Source of the DNA: Chthoniobacteraceae bacterium
GTDB lineage: Bacteria; Verrucomicrobiota; Verrucomicrobiia; Chthoniobacterales; Chthoniobacteraceae
Reading direction: 5' to 3'
Length of the DNA: 64,000 nucleotides
Assembly: GCA_947471505.1 (NCBI GenBank)
Contig: CANIWM010000003.1
Coordinates: forward strand, 1 to 64,000
Both the position numbers and the translations under genes were made by a program. Positions 25,317-34,517 of this stretch are shown here, in pieces (position 1 is the first letter of the stretch; each line of letters begins with the position of its first letter). A model generated the notes under the pieces. That model did not search any database and was not told where the DNA came from. It was given only the letters and a program-made list of their open reading frames with translations.

Positions 25317-25853
25317 ATGAAAACCATCATCCAATCCATCCGCGCACTCCTCGTCTTCACCGTGCTGACTGGTGCGCTCTATCCGCTCGTCATCACGCTC
25401 GCCGCCTACGCATTTCCGGCAAAGGCAAACGGCTCGCTGATCACCGTTGACGGGAAAACGGTCGGCTCCACGCTGTTCGCGCAGAAGACCGAAGGCCCGC
25501 GCTATTTCTGGCCACGTCCAAGCGGCGCGGAGTTCGCCACCGTGGCCAGCGGAGCGAGCAACAAAGGCCCCACTAGCGCCGACCTTGTTAAAGCAATCGC
25601 CGAGCGCCGCGCCAAGTTCGGAGCCGACGCGCCTGCGGAAATGATCGCCGCCAGCGGCAGCGGACTCGACCCGCATATCTCGCCGGAGGCCGCACAGCAG
25701 CAGGTCGCCCGCGTCGCTTCCGAGCGGAAGATTCCCGCCGAGAAAGTCACCGCGCTCGTCGCCCAACACACCGAAGCGCCGCAGTTCGGAATCTTCGGCG
25801 AGCCCCGCGTGAATGTTTTAACTCTCAATCTCGCGCTCGACGCCATACGGTGA
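25317..25853 (+). CDS. kdpC: Potassium-transporting ATPase, subunit C
   Basis: This 178-residue protein is KdpC, the single-span subunit that stabilises the KdpFABC complex. One membrane helix (A-L-L-V-F-T-V-L-T-G-A-L-Y-P-L-V) is followed by the periplasmic domain. Conserved marks are Y-F-W-P-R-P-S, S-G-S-G-L-D-P-H-I-S-P-E-A-A and L-V-A-Q-H-T-E, and the C-terminal V-N-V-L-T-L-N-L-A-L-D. Length is normal. It is four bases ahead of kdpD. Confidence 0.95.
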   Translation: MKTIIQSIRALLVFTVLTGALYPLVITLAAYAFPAKANGSLITVDGKTVGSTLFAQKTEGPRYFWPRPSGAEFATVASGASNKGPTSADLVKAIAERRAKFGADAPAEMIAASGSGLDPHISPEAAQQQVARVASERKIPAEKVTALVAQHTEAPQFGIFGEPRVNVLTLNLALDAIR

Positions 25854-25857
25854 CGGA

Positions 25858-28470
25858 GTGACCGACGAACGGCCCAATCCTGACGAATTGCTCGCTTCCA
25901 TCGAAAAGGAGCGAGATGCCGCCAAGCGTGGAAAGCTGAAGGTTTTCCTCGGGATGTGCCCCGGCGTGGGCAAGACGTTTGCCATGCTTGAGGAGGCGCG
26001 GCGTCGGCATGGCGCGGGTGTCGAAGTCGTGGTCGGCGTGGTGGAAACACATGGGCGTGCCGAGACTGCGGCGCTGCTCGAAGGGCTCGCCATCGTCCCT
26101 CGGGCAAAGGTCGAGTATCGCGGCACGGAGCTGGAGGAGATGGACCTCGACGCCATCCTCCTATGGCATCCGCAGCTCGTCATCGTCGATGAACTCGCGC
26201 ACACGAACGCGCCCGGCTCGCGCCACCCGAAGCGCTATCAGGACGTGCTGGAGCTGCTCGACGCGGGGCTCGATGTCCTCACGACTCTCAACGTCCAACA
26301 CGTCGAGAGTCGCGCGGAAGCAGTGGCACAAATCACCGGCGTCTCCGTCCGCGAGACGGTACCGGATTCCCTCCTCGATCTGGCAGACGAGATCGCGCTC
26401 ATCGATTTGCCAGCCGAGCACCTCCGCGAGCGACTCGCCGCTGGGAAGGTCTATCTCGGCGAGCGCGCCGCAGCGGCAGCGGCGAACTTTTTCAAAGAGA
26501 GCAATCTCTCCGCTCTGCGCGAGATGGCACTGCGGCTCACGGCGGAGCATGTGGACCGTGGATTGCGCGTGATGCTCCGCTCGCAGCGCGACGGAGAGCC
26601 TTGGAAAAACGCCGCGCGCTTCATGGTGGCGGTCGGCCCGAGCCCGCACTCCGAGGCGCTCATCCGCTGGACGCGCAGGGCGGCAGGGGCCGTGGAAGCA
26701 CCGTGGATCGCGGCGTCGGTAGAGCTTCCTCGCGGGCTCGACGCCGCTGGGCAGGCGAGGCTATCGCGCAATCTCACACTCGCCCGGCGGCTGGGTGCGG
26801 AAGTCATGACCACGCCCGGCGCAGCCGTCGGCCCGGCGCTGCTGGCTTTGGCGCGCAAACATCAAGTCACGCAGCTCATTCTCGGAAAACCCTCCGGCGG
26901 CGCGTGGCGGACGCTGCTCGCCGGGTCGCCGACCGATTGGCTCATTCGCAACAGCGGCAACATAGACGTGCATCTCATCCGCACGGGAGAAGACGAGCCG
27001 CCGCCGCTGCGACTACCCACGCCCGGCGGCTCCCCCGGCGAGTATCTCGCCGTCGCCGGGATTGCGTCTGCCATCACTGTACTGGGGCTCTCGCTTCTAA
27101 GCGTCACGGGTTACTGGACTATCGCACTCCTTTACCTGCTCGGCGTTTTGCTCGCGGCGCTGCGGCTCTCGCGCTGGCCCACGCTCGTGCTGGCGACGAC
27201 TTCCGCGCTGCTGTGGGACTTTCTCTTCATCCCGCCGCGCTTCACCTTCTACATCAGTCAGGCGCACGACATGTTTATGCTTGGGATGTTCTTCGTCGTG
27301 GCGATTGCCATCGGTGAACTCACCTCGCGACTTCGCGAGCGGGAAGGCGCAGAGCGGCGGCGAGAGAGGCGCGTGTTCGTGCTCTACCGGGTCACATGCG
27401 CAGTGGCGCAAGCCGCAGATACCGGCAGTGCGTTGGCTGCAGCGGCGGGAGAATTACGCGCAGCGTTTGGCGCGGAGTGCGCGTTCTTTGTGCGCGATGC
27501 AAATGGCGACTTCAGCGGCCTCCCCCATCCCGCCAGCACGCTCGCTGTGGATGAGAAAGAGGAGAGCGTCGCTGCGTGGGCCTACCAAAAACACCAGCCC
27601 GCAGGACAGCACACCGACACGCTGCCCGACGCGGCGGCGCTGCACATCCCCATGCTCACCGGCGACCGAGCCGAGGGAGTCCTCGCACTACGCATTGCCG
27701 AAGCTCCGCCGCCAGAAGAGCGCGACTTGCTTGATGCCTGCGCTGCGCAGCTCGCGGTCTTCCTTGAGCGCGAGCGTGCCCTCGCTGCCGGGCATCGCGC
27801 TCGGTTGCTGGAGGAAAGCGAACGGCTTCAGCGGGCGCTCTTCGACAGCGTTTCGCACGAGCTGAAGACGCCCATCGCTGCGATCGCCGCCGCGCTCGAC
27901 CAGCCTGCTCCGGATAATTTGGAAATCCGCCGTGCAAACGACCGCCTCTGCCGCACCGTGGATATGCTTCTCGATGCGACGCGGCTCGACAGCGGCCTCA
28001 TACAGCCGCGCTTCGAGTGGTGCGATGCGCCCGATGTGCTCGTGGATGCACGCACTCGCGCCGGGCTCGGGCCGGAAAGCATCGCCTTCGATATTCCGTC
28101 CGACCTTTCCCATTTCCACACCGACCCCGGCATCATCTCGCAGGCTCTCGCCATTCTTTTCCACAACGCCTCCACCCACGGCGACGCGCACGAAAAGCCC
28201 ATCTGCCGCGTCTCCGCCGACCCGCAGCACATCTGCTTTGAAATCAACGACCGTGGCCCCGGCCTCCCCCACGGCGCGGAGGAGCGCATCTTCGCACGCT
28301 TCCAGCGCGGCGGCGACGCCGCGCCCGGTGGCTTGGGCCTCGGCCTCAGCATCGCTCGGCGGCTCGCCCTCGCGCTCGGCGGCACACTCACTGCGGAAAA
28401 TCGCCCCGCTGGCGGCGCACGCTTCCTCTTGCGGATTCCGACCGGCGGGGAGATGAAACTGCCCGCATGA
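25858..28470 (+). CDS. kdpD: Osmosensitive K+ channel histidine kinase
   Basis: This 870-residue kinase starts at GTG 25858, four bases after kdpC. The N-terminal KdpD domain has a Walker A motif (G-M-C-P-G-V-G-K-T) and V-D-E-L-A-H-T-N. A universal-stress-like domain (about 255-375) follows, then four membrane segments of the DUF4118 type (about 400-485) and a GAF-like region (about 510-640). The dimerisation helix carries the phosphoacceptor His667 (S-V-S-H-E-L-K-T-P), and the ATPase part shows N-D-R-G-P-G-L and G-G-L-G-L-G-L-S. It senses low potassium or high osmolarity and phosphorylates KdpE, which switches on the kdp genes. Length is normal. Confidence 0.96.
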   Translation: MTDERPNPDELLASIEKERDAAKRGKLKVFLGMCPGVGKTFAMLEEARRRHGAGVEVVVGVVETHGRAETAALLEGLAIVPRAKVEYRGTELEEMDLDAILLWHPQLVIVDELAHTNAPGSRHPKRYQDVLELLDAGLDVLTTLNVQHVESRAEAVAQITGVSVRETVPDSLLDLADEIALIDLPAEHLRERLAAGKVYLGERAAAAAANFFKESNLSALREMALRLTAEHVDRGLRVMLRSQRDGEPWKNAARFMVAVGPSPHSEALIRWTRRAAGAVEAPWIAASVELPRGLDAAGQARLSRNLTLARRLGAEVMTTPGAAVGPALLALARKHQVTQLILGKPSGGAWRTLLAGSPTDWLIRNSGNIDVHLIRTGEDEPPPLRLPTPGGSPGEYLAVAGIASAITVLGLSLLSVTGYWTIALLYLLGVLLAALRLSRWPTLVLATTSALLWDFLFIPPRFTFYISQAHDMFMLGMFFVVAIAIGELTSRLREREGAERRRERRVFVLYRVTCAVAQAADTGSALAAAAGELRAAFGAECAFFVRDANGDFSGLPHPASTLAVDEKEESVAAWAYQKHQPAGQHTDTLPDAAALHIPMLTGDRAEGVLALRIAEAPPPEERDLLDACAAQLAVFLERERALAAGHRARLLEESERLQRALFDSVSHELKTPIAAIAAALDQPAPDNLEIRRANDRLCRTVDMLLDATRLDSGLIQPRFEWCDAPDVLVDARTRAGLGPESIAFDIPSDLSHFHTDPGIISQALAILFHNASTHGDAHEKPICRVSADPQHICFEINDRGPGLPHGAEERIFARFQRGGDAAPGGLGLGLSIARRLALALGGTLTAENRPAGGARFLLRIPTGGEMKLPA

Positions 28471-29159
28471 ACACCTCGCCCGTCGCGCTCGTCATCGATG
28501 ACGAACTCCAAATCCGCCGCCTCCTCCGCGTCGCGCTCGAAGCCGCCGGGTATGCAGTCCACGAAGCCGCCACCGGACAGGAAGGGTTGCAGACTGCCGC
28601 TTTCCGCCGCCCCGATGTCGTGCTCCTCGACCTCGGCCTGCCGGAACTCAGCGGCCACGAAGTCCTCCGCCGCCTCCGCGAGTGGAGCGAGGTGCCCGTC
28701 GTCATCCTCACCGTGCGCGACGATGAGGAGGAAAAAGTCGCAGCCCTCGACGCAGGCGCAGATGATTTTGTGACGAAGCCCTTTTCCACCCCCGAACTCC
28801 TCGCCCGCCTCCGCGCCGCCCAGCGCCGCGCGCGCCCCGGCGAAGAAAACGCCGTCTTCGCCACCGGGAAGCTCGTCGTGGATCTCTCCGCGCGGACCGT
28901 TCACCTCCGCGATGAAGAAGTCCACCTCACCGCGACGGAATACGCCCTCCTCCGGCTCTTCATCCGCCACGCCGGGCGCGTCCTCACCCACAAATATATC
29001 CTCCGCGAAGTATGGGGCCCGAAGGCCGAGGAGCAGCGCCAATACCTCCGCGTCCACATCGCCAACCTCCGCAAAAAAATCGAACCTAACCTGAACGCCT
29101 CCCTCATCCGCACCGAGCCTGGCATCGGTTACCGTCTGATTGCTCCATCGAGCCACTGA
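28467..29159 (+). CDS. kdpE: kdp operon response regulator
   Basis: This 230-residue OmpR-type regulator overlaps the kdpD stop by four bases (ATGA). Its receiver domain has D-D-E near residue 11, the phosphoacceptor Asp55 (V-V-L-L-D-L-G-L-P), and the conserved K-P near 105. The C-terminal winged helix includes T-A-T-E-Y-A-L-L-R-L-F and the end H-I-A-N-L-R-K-K-I, with R-T-E-P-G-I-G-Y-R-L. On phosphorylation by KdpD it would activate transcription from a promoter ahead of kdpA; no binding site was identified by eye. It ends the operon. Confidence 0.95.
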   Translation: MNTSPVALVIDDELQIRRLLRVALEAAGYAVHEAATGQEGLQTAAFRRPDVVLLDLGLPELSGHEVLRRLREWSEVPVVILTVRDDEEEKVAALDAGADDFVTKPFSTPELLARLRAAQRRARPGEENAVFATGKLVVDLSARTVHLRDEEVHLTATEYALLRLFIRHAGRVLTHKYILREVWGPKAEEQRQYLRVHIANLRKKIEPNLNASLIRTEPGIGYRLIAPSSH

Positions 29160-29251
29160 ACAGCCGCCTATCTTAGAAAAGGCAGTGTTTCCGTAGAGCA
29201 TTAGCGGGATGATGCCTTGAGTCCGTTCCGCTTTGCGGCGTAGCGTGGGGC

Positions 29252-29899
29252 GTGAAGACTGTGCTTTCCATTTTGCGGGCGCATTTCCGGGAGCATAACC
29301 GGAGCGTCCTGTTTGCGTCCGGGGCGACGCTGCTCTTTGCGCTGATCGGGTGGGCGTTTGTGTATGGGGTGTTCTATTGGTTCACGGTGGCGTTTTTGTC
29401 GGTGAAGGAGGGACTTCAGTTTCAGGGGACGGAGCATTTTAACCGGAACTTCCTTTCCTCCGTCGGGGTGCTTTACGTGGCGACGTTGGTGGACCGTTGG
29501 GTCTTCCGGTATTCGCCGGAGGCTGTGGACCGCCGCCCTTTCTCCGAGACGCTGCTGGATGTCGCGCTGTTCTTGCCTCGGATGACGTTGTCGGTATTTG
29601 AGAATTTCGGCGTGTGGATCTATCTCTCGGATCGGCAACTGGGGAGCGCAGCGCGGCTGGTGGAGGTGATCCGGGAGCGTGGGCGATTTGCGCTGCAAGA
29701 AGTGCCCATCCTCATCCCCACTGAGCGGGAACGGGAGCAGATCGTGGCGGCGCTTCGCGTGGCTCAAGTGATCGATATTCGCCCTGCCGACGGGATCGCG
29801 TGGCTTTACATCGGGAGTCTCGCACCGGGTGAGCTTACGCCCGCTCTGACGATGAAAGGGAGCGGTGAGCAAGGAACTGCGGAGCGGATTCGGGATTGA
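29252..29899 (+). CDS. Membrane protein of unknown function
   Basis: This 215-residue protein starts at GTG 29252 (V-K-T-V-L-S-I-L-R-A-H-F). An N-terminal hydrophobic helix (about 22-48, L-F-A-S-G-A-T-L-L-F-A-L-I-G-W-A) and a second moderately hydrophobic region near 68-85 suggest membrane insertion. The C-terminal part is soluble (E-V-P-I-L-I-P-T-E-R-E-R-E-Q). I do not recognise the family. It is followed closely by the DNA polymerase III delta' gene and may be co-transcribed. Confidence 0.6.
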   Translation: MKTVLSILRAHFREHNRSVLFASGATLLFALIGWAFVYGVFYWFTVAFLSVKEGLQFQGTEHFNRNFLSSVGVLYVATLVDRWVFRYSPEAVDRRPFSETLLDVALFLPRMTLSVFENFGVWIYLSDRQLGSAARLVEVIRERGRFALQEVPILIPTEREREQIVAALRVAQVIDIRPADGIAWLYIGSLAPGELTPALTMKGSGEQGTAERIRD

Positions 29900-29938
29900 T
29901 TCGCGCTCGCCCACCGTCCATCCACTATCGGCAAAATC

Positions 29939-30910
29939 ATGGCTTTCACCGCCGACGAAGCATTTACACTCCTGACAAAAGCGAGCGCCAACGGGCGGCT
30001 CGCGCACGCTTACCTGATCACTGGCCCCGAGGGCAGCGGGACGCGCGAAGTCGCGATGCGCCTCGCGGCGAAACTGCTCGGCTGCAAGGAGTCGGAGGTC
30101 GCCCGCCAGCCGGATGCGCACATCATTTCGCCCGAGTCGTGCTCCCGAGCCATCACCGTGGAGCAACTCCGGGATATCGAGAGCCAGCTTTACAAACGCG
30201 CGGAGAAAGGCGGGGCGAAGGTCGCTATTATTCTCGATGCCGATCGGATGACTCGTAGCGCATCCAATGCCTTCCTGAAGACGCTCGAAGAGCCGCCGCC
30301 GAGTACCCATATCCTGCTCGTCTCCTCCCAGCCCGACGAATTGCTGGAGACGATCCTCTCGCGCTGCATCGAGGTGCCGCTGCGCCCCACGAAGCGCCAG
30401 GAGCCAAGCGAGCGGCAGGTGCGGCTGATGGAGGCGCTGTGCGATTTTTCGGCAAGGACTGCGCCGGATATGCAGCAAGCGTTTGTCTTGGCCCGCGAGT
30501 TTCAGTCGCTACTCGCGGAGGCAAAACTGGAGATCAATGAGACGAACGAGGCAGCCTTCAAAGAGGAGGTAAAACGCTACAAGCAGACGACGGATGTCAG
30601 CGGTTCGTGGGTGGAGTCGCGCGAGGATTACTTCAAGGCGCTCACGGAGGCACGCTACCGCTACGAGCGCGCCGCGCTGGTCGCCACGCTGGAGGGATGG
30701 TGGGGCGATATTTTGCGCCAGCAGCAAGCGGTGTCGCATCTGGACCACCCGGCGTATTCCGCGCAGACGGGCGCCATCGCGGGACGTACGTCCACGCAAG
30801 AAGCCTTGCGGCGCGCCGAGGCGATCGCTGGGCTGCGCGAGAATTTTGGACGCAACGTGCAGGAAGCCCTCGCGATCGAAGTCGCCTTTCTGGAGGCGTT
30901 CGCGGCCTGA
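29939..30910 (+). CDS. holB: DNA polymerase III, delta' subunit
   Basis: This 323-residue protein is the delta' clamp-loader subunit. It has an AAA+ N-terminal domain with a degenerate Walker A (G-P-E-G-S-G-T-R, lacking the Lys), as expected because delta' does not use ATP. The sensor region I-I-L-D-A-D-R-M-T and the conserved L-K-T-L-E-E-P-P-P-S-T-H-I-L-L-V-S with I-L-S-R-C are present. The C-terminal helical collar domain is divergent. The usual cysteine zinc module between the Walker motifs is missing. Its role is to help load the beta clamp on DNA during replication. Confidence 0.85.
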   Translation: MAFTADEAFTLLTKASANGRLAHAYLITGPEGSGTREVAMRLAAKLLGCKESEVARQPDAHIISPESCSRAITVEQLRDIESQLYKRAEKGGAKVAIILDADRMTRSASNAFLKTLEEPPPSTHILLVSSQPDELLETILSRCIEVPLRPTKRQEPSERQVRLMEALCDFSARTAPDMQQAFVLAREFQSLLAEAKLEINETNEAAFKEEVKRYKQTTDVSGSWVESREDYFKALTEARYRYERAALVATLEGWWGDILRQQQAVSHLDHPAYSAQTGAIAGRTSTQEALRRAEAIAGLRENFGRNVQEALAIEVAFLEAFAA

Positions 30911-30920
30911 TTTTACTACT

Positions 30921-31355
30921 ATGGGAGAAGCATTCATCATCGCAATCGTCGTGCTGTTCGGCCTCGGATTGCCGGCGACAGTCGTAGCATTAAACGTTGT
31001 CTCTCTCATGCCTCGCGGACGTCGCGGGCTGAACGTGAAGTGTTCGGTGGCGGCGCTGCTCTTCGGCCTCAGCCTCACGGTCGGCTTCGGCACGTTTCCG
31101 CTCTTTAGGATCGGCAACGACTATGTGAAATTTACCATCCTCAGCACCGCTGCCGCATTGTGTACCCTCAGCGCGGTGATTGCGCTTTGGGGGATGTATG
31201 AAATTCGCCGTCGTCCAGGCCGCTGGGCGCGTGGATGGAAGCGGGGCATCTGGGCCTTTTGGCTGAGCCTTTTCGTTCTCGCGGCGTACTCCGGCTTTTA
31301 CTACCTCGCGACACACGACGAGCTTTTCGGCAAGGTTTACCGTTTCCTTACGTAG
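30921..31355 (+). CDS. Four-helix membrane protein of unknown function
   Basis: This 144-residue protein starts at the ATG at 30921, ten bases after the holB stop. Four hydrophobic segments are visible: I-I-A-I-V-V-L-F-G-L-G-L near the start, A-A-L-L-F-G-L-S-L-T-V-G-F, I-L-S-T-A-A-A-L-C-T-L-S-A-V, and F-W-L-S-L-F-V-L-A-A-Y-S-G. A basic loop (R-R-R-P-G-R-W-A-R-G-W-K-R) precedes the last. No family is recognised. It ends just before the convergent dnaJ-like gene. Confidence 0.6.
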   Translation: MGEAFIIAIVVLFGLGLPATVVALNVVSLMPRGRRGLNVKCSVAALLFGLSLTVGFGTFPLFRIGNDYVKFTILSTAAALCTLSAVIALWGMYEIRRRPGRWARGWKRGIWAFWLSLFVLAAYSGFYYLATHDELFGKVYRFLT

Positions 31356-31361
31356 CGGGCG

Positions 31362-32252
31362 CTACGCTTTCGCTAACTCCTCCCACAGGCGCCGCTGTTC
31401 GGCAGTGAGCGTCGTGGGGATGACGATGCGGGCTTCTGCAAAGAAATCGCCACGCGCTCCCGCTGCGCCGCTCGGGAGGCCTCGGCCTTTCAGCCGAAAC
31501 TTCTGGCGGGGCTGCGTGCCCGCAGGGATTTTCAATTTGATCGATCCGTCGGGCGTCACGACTTCCACTTCCCCGCCCAGCACGGCTGCCGCGACGGCGA
31601 CTGGGAACTCGCGGATGAGGTCTGCACCTTCCACCCGATAGTCTGCATGGGGCGCGAGGGCGATGAGGAGAAAAAGGTCGCCAGCCTCGCCTCCGACGCC
31701 TGCTCCGCCTTGGCCCGGGAGTCGGATGCGCTGCCCCGCGCGTACGCCGACAGGGATGGTGACGGTGATGGTTTCGTTGCGCCCGTCGCGCGGAATGCTG
31801 AACGATTTCTTCCCGCCCTTCAGCGCCTCTTCGATGGTCACGGGGAGTTCGTATTCGAGGTCGTCGCCACGCCTTTTTGGAGCTTGCCGGTTGAATCCGC
31901 TGAAAGGATTGCGCCCACGCTGCGGCTGCGCTCCTCCTCCACCGAAGAATGCCTCGAAGAAGTCACTGAAGCCCGCTCCGCCCTGAAAGTCTGCACCGCC
32001 GCCGCGCTGCGGGCCAGGGCGACCGGCCTTATCCCAATCCGGGCCGAGGTTGTCGTAGCGTTGGCGCTTGTCCTTGTCGCTAAGCACCTCGTTGGCTTCG
32101 TTGATTTCTTTGAATTTCCCCTCCGCCGCCTTTTTGTCTTTTGCGACGTCGGGATGGAATTGACGAGCGAGCTTCCTGAAAGCCTTGCGGATATCGTCCT
32201 GCGAGGCCGTCTTGGGCACGCCGAGTATCGCGTAGTAGTCCTTGAATTGCAC
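31362..32252 (-). CDS. DnaJ-type co-chaperone (CbpA-like)
   Basis: This 296-residue protein has an N-terminal J domain with the H-P-D triad at 33-35 (Q-F-H-P-D-V), which stimulates the DnaK ATPase. A Gly/Phe-rich linker follows (about 75-125), then two beta-rich substrate-binding domains without the cysteine zinc repeats, as in CbpA rather than DnaJ. The segments [10 protein letters not shown] and P-G-Q-G-G-A-G are typical. It acts with DnaK in protein folding and stress. It is downstream of the AsmA-like gene on the same strand, 51 bases away. Confidence 0.9.
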   Translation of the reverse strand: MQFKDYYAILGVPKTASQDDIRKAFRKLARQFHPDVAKDKKAAEGKFKEINEANEVLSDKDKRQRYDNLGPDWDKAGRPGPQRGGGADFQGGAGFSDFFEAFFGGGGAQPQRGRNPFSGFNRQAPKRRGDDLEYELPVTIEEALKGGKKSFSIPRDGRNETITVTIPVGVRAGQRIRLPGQGGAGVGGEAGDLFLLIALAPHADYRVEGADLIREFPVAVAAAVLGGEVEVVTPDGSIKLKIPAGTQPRQKFRLKGRGLPSGAAGARGDFFAEARIVIPTTLTAEQRRLWEELAKA

Positions 32253-32303
32253 GGCGTGGATAAAGCGGAAGTCGGCGCGGACGGCAAGCGCGCCGCTGCA
32301 TAC

Positions 32304-33707
32304 TTACTTCCCAAACAGTAAATCCACCGCGCCGCTCACGCCTTTCCTCGCCGCGTCCACGGCGGTATCCACGTTCTTTTTCACCCCATTATCGAGGATG
32401 CCCTTTGCCGTATCGCCGACCTTTTGGATCGCTGCGGATTCCGCCGCTGCGACGAGCCGCGAGCTGAGGTCTTCCTTTACCGCCGAAGTCGGCCCCGTGA
32501 TGCGCATTTTCGTCCACGCATAGCCATCGCGATTGACCGTAAATACATGCTCCTGCGAGCCTGGGAGCCATTGCAGCGGAGCTGTGGTGATACCGATGTC
32601 GAACGTCCCGTCCACTTGATCGTTGATGATGGTGAATGCGCCCCGGACGGCGAGGAGTTGCTTCGACTCCATGACGAATTTCGAGACGGTGATCTTGTTG
32701 GTCTGCGCCTGGAACTCCGCGCTCAACTCATCCAGCCGCATCCGGCGAAACTGGTCGGTTTTTGTAAAGTCCGCGATCTTCGCGAGCACCGGCAGCGCCT
32801 CGATTTGCCCGCCTTCTAGCCGCACCGTGCCAGAGATTTGTCCCGGCGTGGTGTCGCCATCCCGCGTCGAAAATGCATAGCGCACATCGCCCGCCAACCG
32901 CCCGTGGAGCCGCGCCCGCCAGTCGTCCGGCAGGAAGGGCGTGACGTTCACGCCTTTCAGCACGAATTGCAGGTCCGCCTTATCCTGCGGGCGGAGCTCA
33001 CCTGATGCGACGATCTCGCCGCCATCATGCCGAGCCACGAGTTCTTGGAGGAAAAAAGCGGGCTCATTATACATCGCGCGGATTTTGGTGACTTCGATGG
33101 AAGGAATCCCGAGCTGGTCGATGCGCCCTCCGCTCCCCTCAAACATCCAGCCATTCTCGCGCGGCGTCATTTTTACTGCGAGGTTCACGAGCCCGCCGCC
33201 GCGCCACTTCAGCCGCGTGTCGCGCACTGCGATATTAAGCACGTCGGAGTGCCGGTGCTTGCCCTTCGGCGGGATGGACATCTCCGTTCGCAGGTCGTCG
33301 AAATCTGCGTCGAAACGCTGCACCTCGACGTTGTCCACGAATCCCTTTCGGTCGCCGAACAAAACCTGCCACAGCGAAGGCAAGCGAAAGTCTCCGCGCA
33401 CATTATCGATCTTCACAGAATGGAATCCCGCATCTGGGCCACCGAGTGCCGTGAGCCCCTCGGAGTAAAACTGATCACCCTCAAAACGGATGGGTGAAAT
33501 CTCCACGCGCCCACGAATATCCTGCCCCGCGTTGCCCTCGATCATTTTCCGGAATTTGTCTGAGCGCAGGTAGGACATCGCCCACGACTTCGCGAAAAAA
33601 AACGCCACTGCAATCCCCAGCACGAGCAAGGTGGCGAGCACACCGAGCACCTTCAGCCAAAGGCGCGACGACGGGCGGCTAGAAATTGAGCGTTGGCGAC
33701 GAGACAT
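32304..33707 (-). CDS. AsmA-like membrane-anchored protein
   Basis: This 467-residue protein starts at the ATG at 33707 (M-S-R-R-Q-R-S). A single membrane helix (about 20-40, V-L-G-V-L-A-T-L-L-V-L-G-I-A-V-A-F-F-F-A) is followed by a long periplasmic part of beta strands resembling the AsmA/DUF748 family. C-terminal segments such as L-R-L-D-E-L-S-A-E-F and D-G-T-F-D-I-G-I fit that family, whose larger members act in outer-membrane lipid transport. A start at 33782 would add 25 residues. It is divergent from the dcw cluster. Confidence 0.75.
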   Translation of the reverse strand: MSRRQRSISSRPSSRLWLKVLGVLATLLVLGIAVAFFFAKSWAMSYLRSDKFRKMIEGNAGQDIRGRVEISPIRFEGDQFYSEGLTALGGPDAGFHSVKIDNVRGDFRLPSLWQVLFGDRKGFVDNVEVQRFDADFDDLRTEMSIPPKGKHRHSDVLNIAVRDTRLKWRGGGLVNLAVKMTPRENGWMFEGSGGRIDQLGIPSIEVTKIRAMYNEPAFFLQELVARHDGGEIVASGELRPQDKADLQFVLKGVNVTPFLPDDWRARLHGRLAGDVRYAFSTRDGDTTPGQISGTVRLEGGQIEALPVLAKIADFTKTDQFRRMRLDELSAEFQAQTNKITVSKFVMESKQLLAVRGAFTIINDQVDGTFDIGITTAPLQWLPGSQEHVFTVNRDGYAWTKMRITGPTSAVKEDLSSRLVAAAESAAIQKVGDTAKGILDNGVKKNVDTAVDAARKGVSGAVDLLFGK

Positions 33708-34010
33708 GCGTCCCCGTTTAGCGGAAGCGCGGACGATGTCCACTTCTCGAACGATGTGATTCGCGACCGGGGTACCGAGCATTACGAGAAAATCCCTGCT
33801 CGCATCGGCTCACACGCTGTGATAAATAGACTGCGCCAATGGCAGTAAACGTCACATTTTCAACGGGATCGCACGGAGCGGTCATCGTCGCGCGATGCAC
33901 GCTCGGATACGGAGTGTCTGCGCGTTTATTTGGGCGGTGGCGGACGGGTGGAAAAGAAACCGGTGTTTTTTCTGAAAAAGACCCTCCGTAGTTCTTGACA
34001 TCAAGGGGCA
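33708..34010. other. Intergenic region upstream of the dcw cluster
   Basis: This 300-base stretch separates the AsmA-like gene from mraZ and has no supported gene. It contains AT-rich patches such as gtgataaatagac (33820-33832) and gcgtttatttggg (33921-33933) that could belong to promoters of either side. The sequence ttgaca at 33995-34000 is a canonical -35 hexamer just ahead of the MraZ boxes. Confidence 0.5.
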
Positions 34011-34011
34011 T

Positions 34012-34040
34012 TTAGTGGCACTTAGTGGACACTTAGTTGG
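34012..34040 (+). promoter_or_regulatory. MraZ operator: three GTGG-type repeats
   Basis: Three direct copies, ttagtgg at 34012-34018, ttagtgg at 34022-34028 and ttagttgg at 34033-34040, are spaced by 10 and 11 bases, one helical turn. This matches the known MraZ operator design (repeats with a GTGG core spaced one helical turn apart) that autoregulates dcw operons. They begin 12 bases after a ttgaca -35 hexamer, so bound MraZ would cover the -10 region. The mraZ start is 28 bases beyond. Confidence 0.75.
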
Positions 34041-34067
34041 ACTTCTCCAAAAGTCTGCTTTTTGCCC

Positions 34068-34517
34068 ATGCCCGAAACCACACAAACCGAGACGCCTGTT
34101 TTCACGCGCGAGTACCGCAACGCGGTAGATGCGCAGTGGCGCGTCACCGTGCCCTCTGCGTGGCGGTTTGCGGACCGTGCGGAGTTTTACATCCGGCGGC
34201 GGGCGGACCATCTGGAGGTCTTCCCGCGTAGCGAATTGGACCGCTTCCTTGCTTGGGCGAATGCACTGCCCGGCCGGGACCGTGTGGATGCCTTGGAGGA
34301 ATGGGGCAACACCACGGAGCAGGTGAAGATCGACAGCGCAGGACGCCTCACGCTGCCGCTGAAGTGGGCGAAAGAAGTCGGCCTCGATGTGAAGCAAAAC
34401 GCTGTCCTTCTCGGCGCGATTGTGAATTTCAAAATCTGGAACGAGACCCAGTACGACACGGTAGCCGCAGAGCGCCGCGTGCGTGGTAAAACTCTGCTGG
34501 AGAAATACGACGGATGA
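34068..34517 (+). CDS. mraZ: Transcriptional regulator MraZ
   Basis: The protein is 149 residues from the ATG at 34068, close to the family length. It has two AbrB-like SpoVT halves: F-T-R-E-Y-R-N-A-V-D-A-Q-W-R-V-T-V-P-S-A-W-R in the first, and V-K-I-D-S-A-G-R-L-T-L-P near residue 85 in the second. The usual D-x-K-G-R of the first half is altered to D-A-Q-W-R. MraZ binds the repeats upstream and represses or tunes the dcw operon. Its last four bases overlap the rsmH start (ATGA). Confidence 0.9.
   Translation: MPETTQTETPVFTREYRNAVDAQWRVTVPSAWRFADRAEFYIRRRADHLEVFPRSELDRFLAWANALPGRDRVDALEEWGNTTEQVKIDSAGRLTLPLKWAKEVGLDVKQNAVLLGAIVNFKIWNETQYDTVAAERRVRGKTLLEKYDG

Noticed and set aside
29201-30478. 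425-codon minus-strand frame opposite the membrane protein and holB
   Set aside because: The + strand encodes recognisable delta' motifs; the antisense frame is low in hydrophobic order and has no domain.
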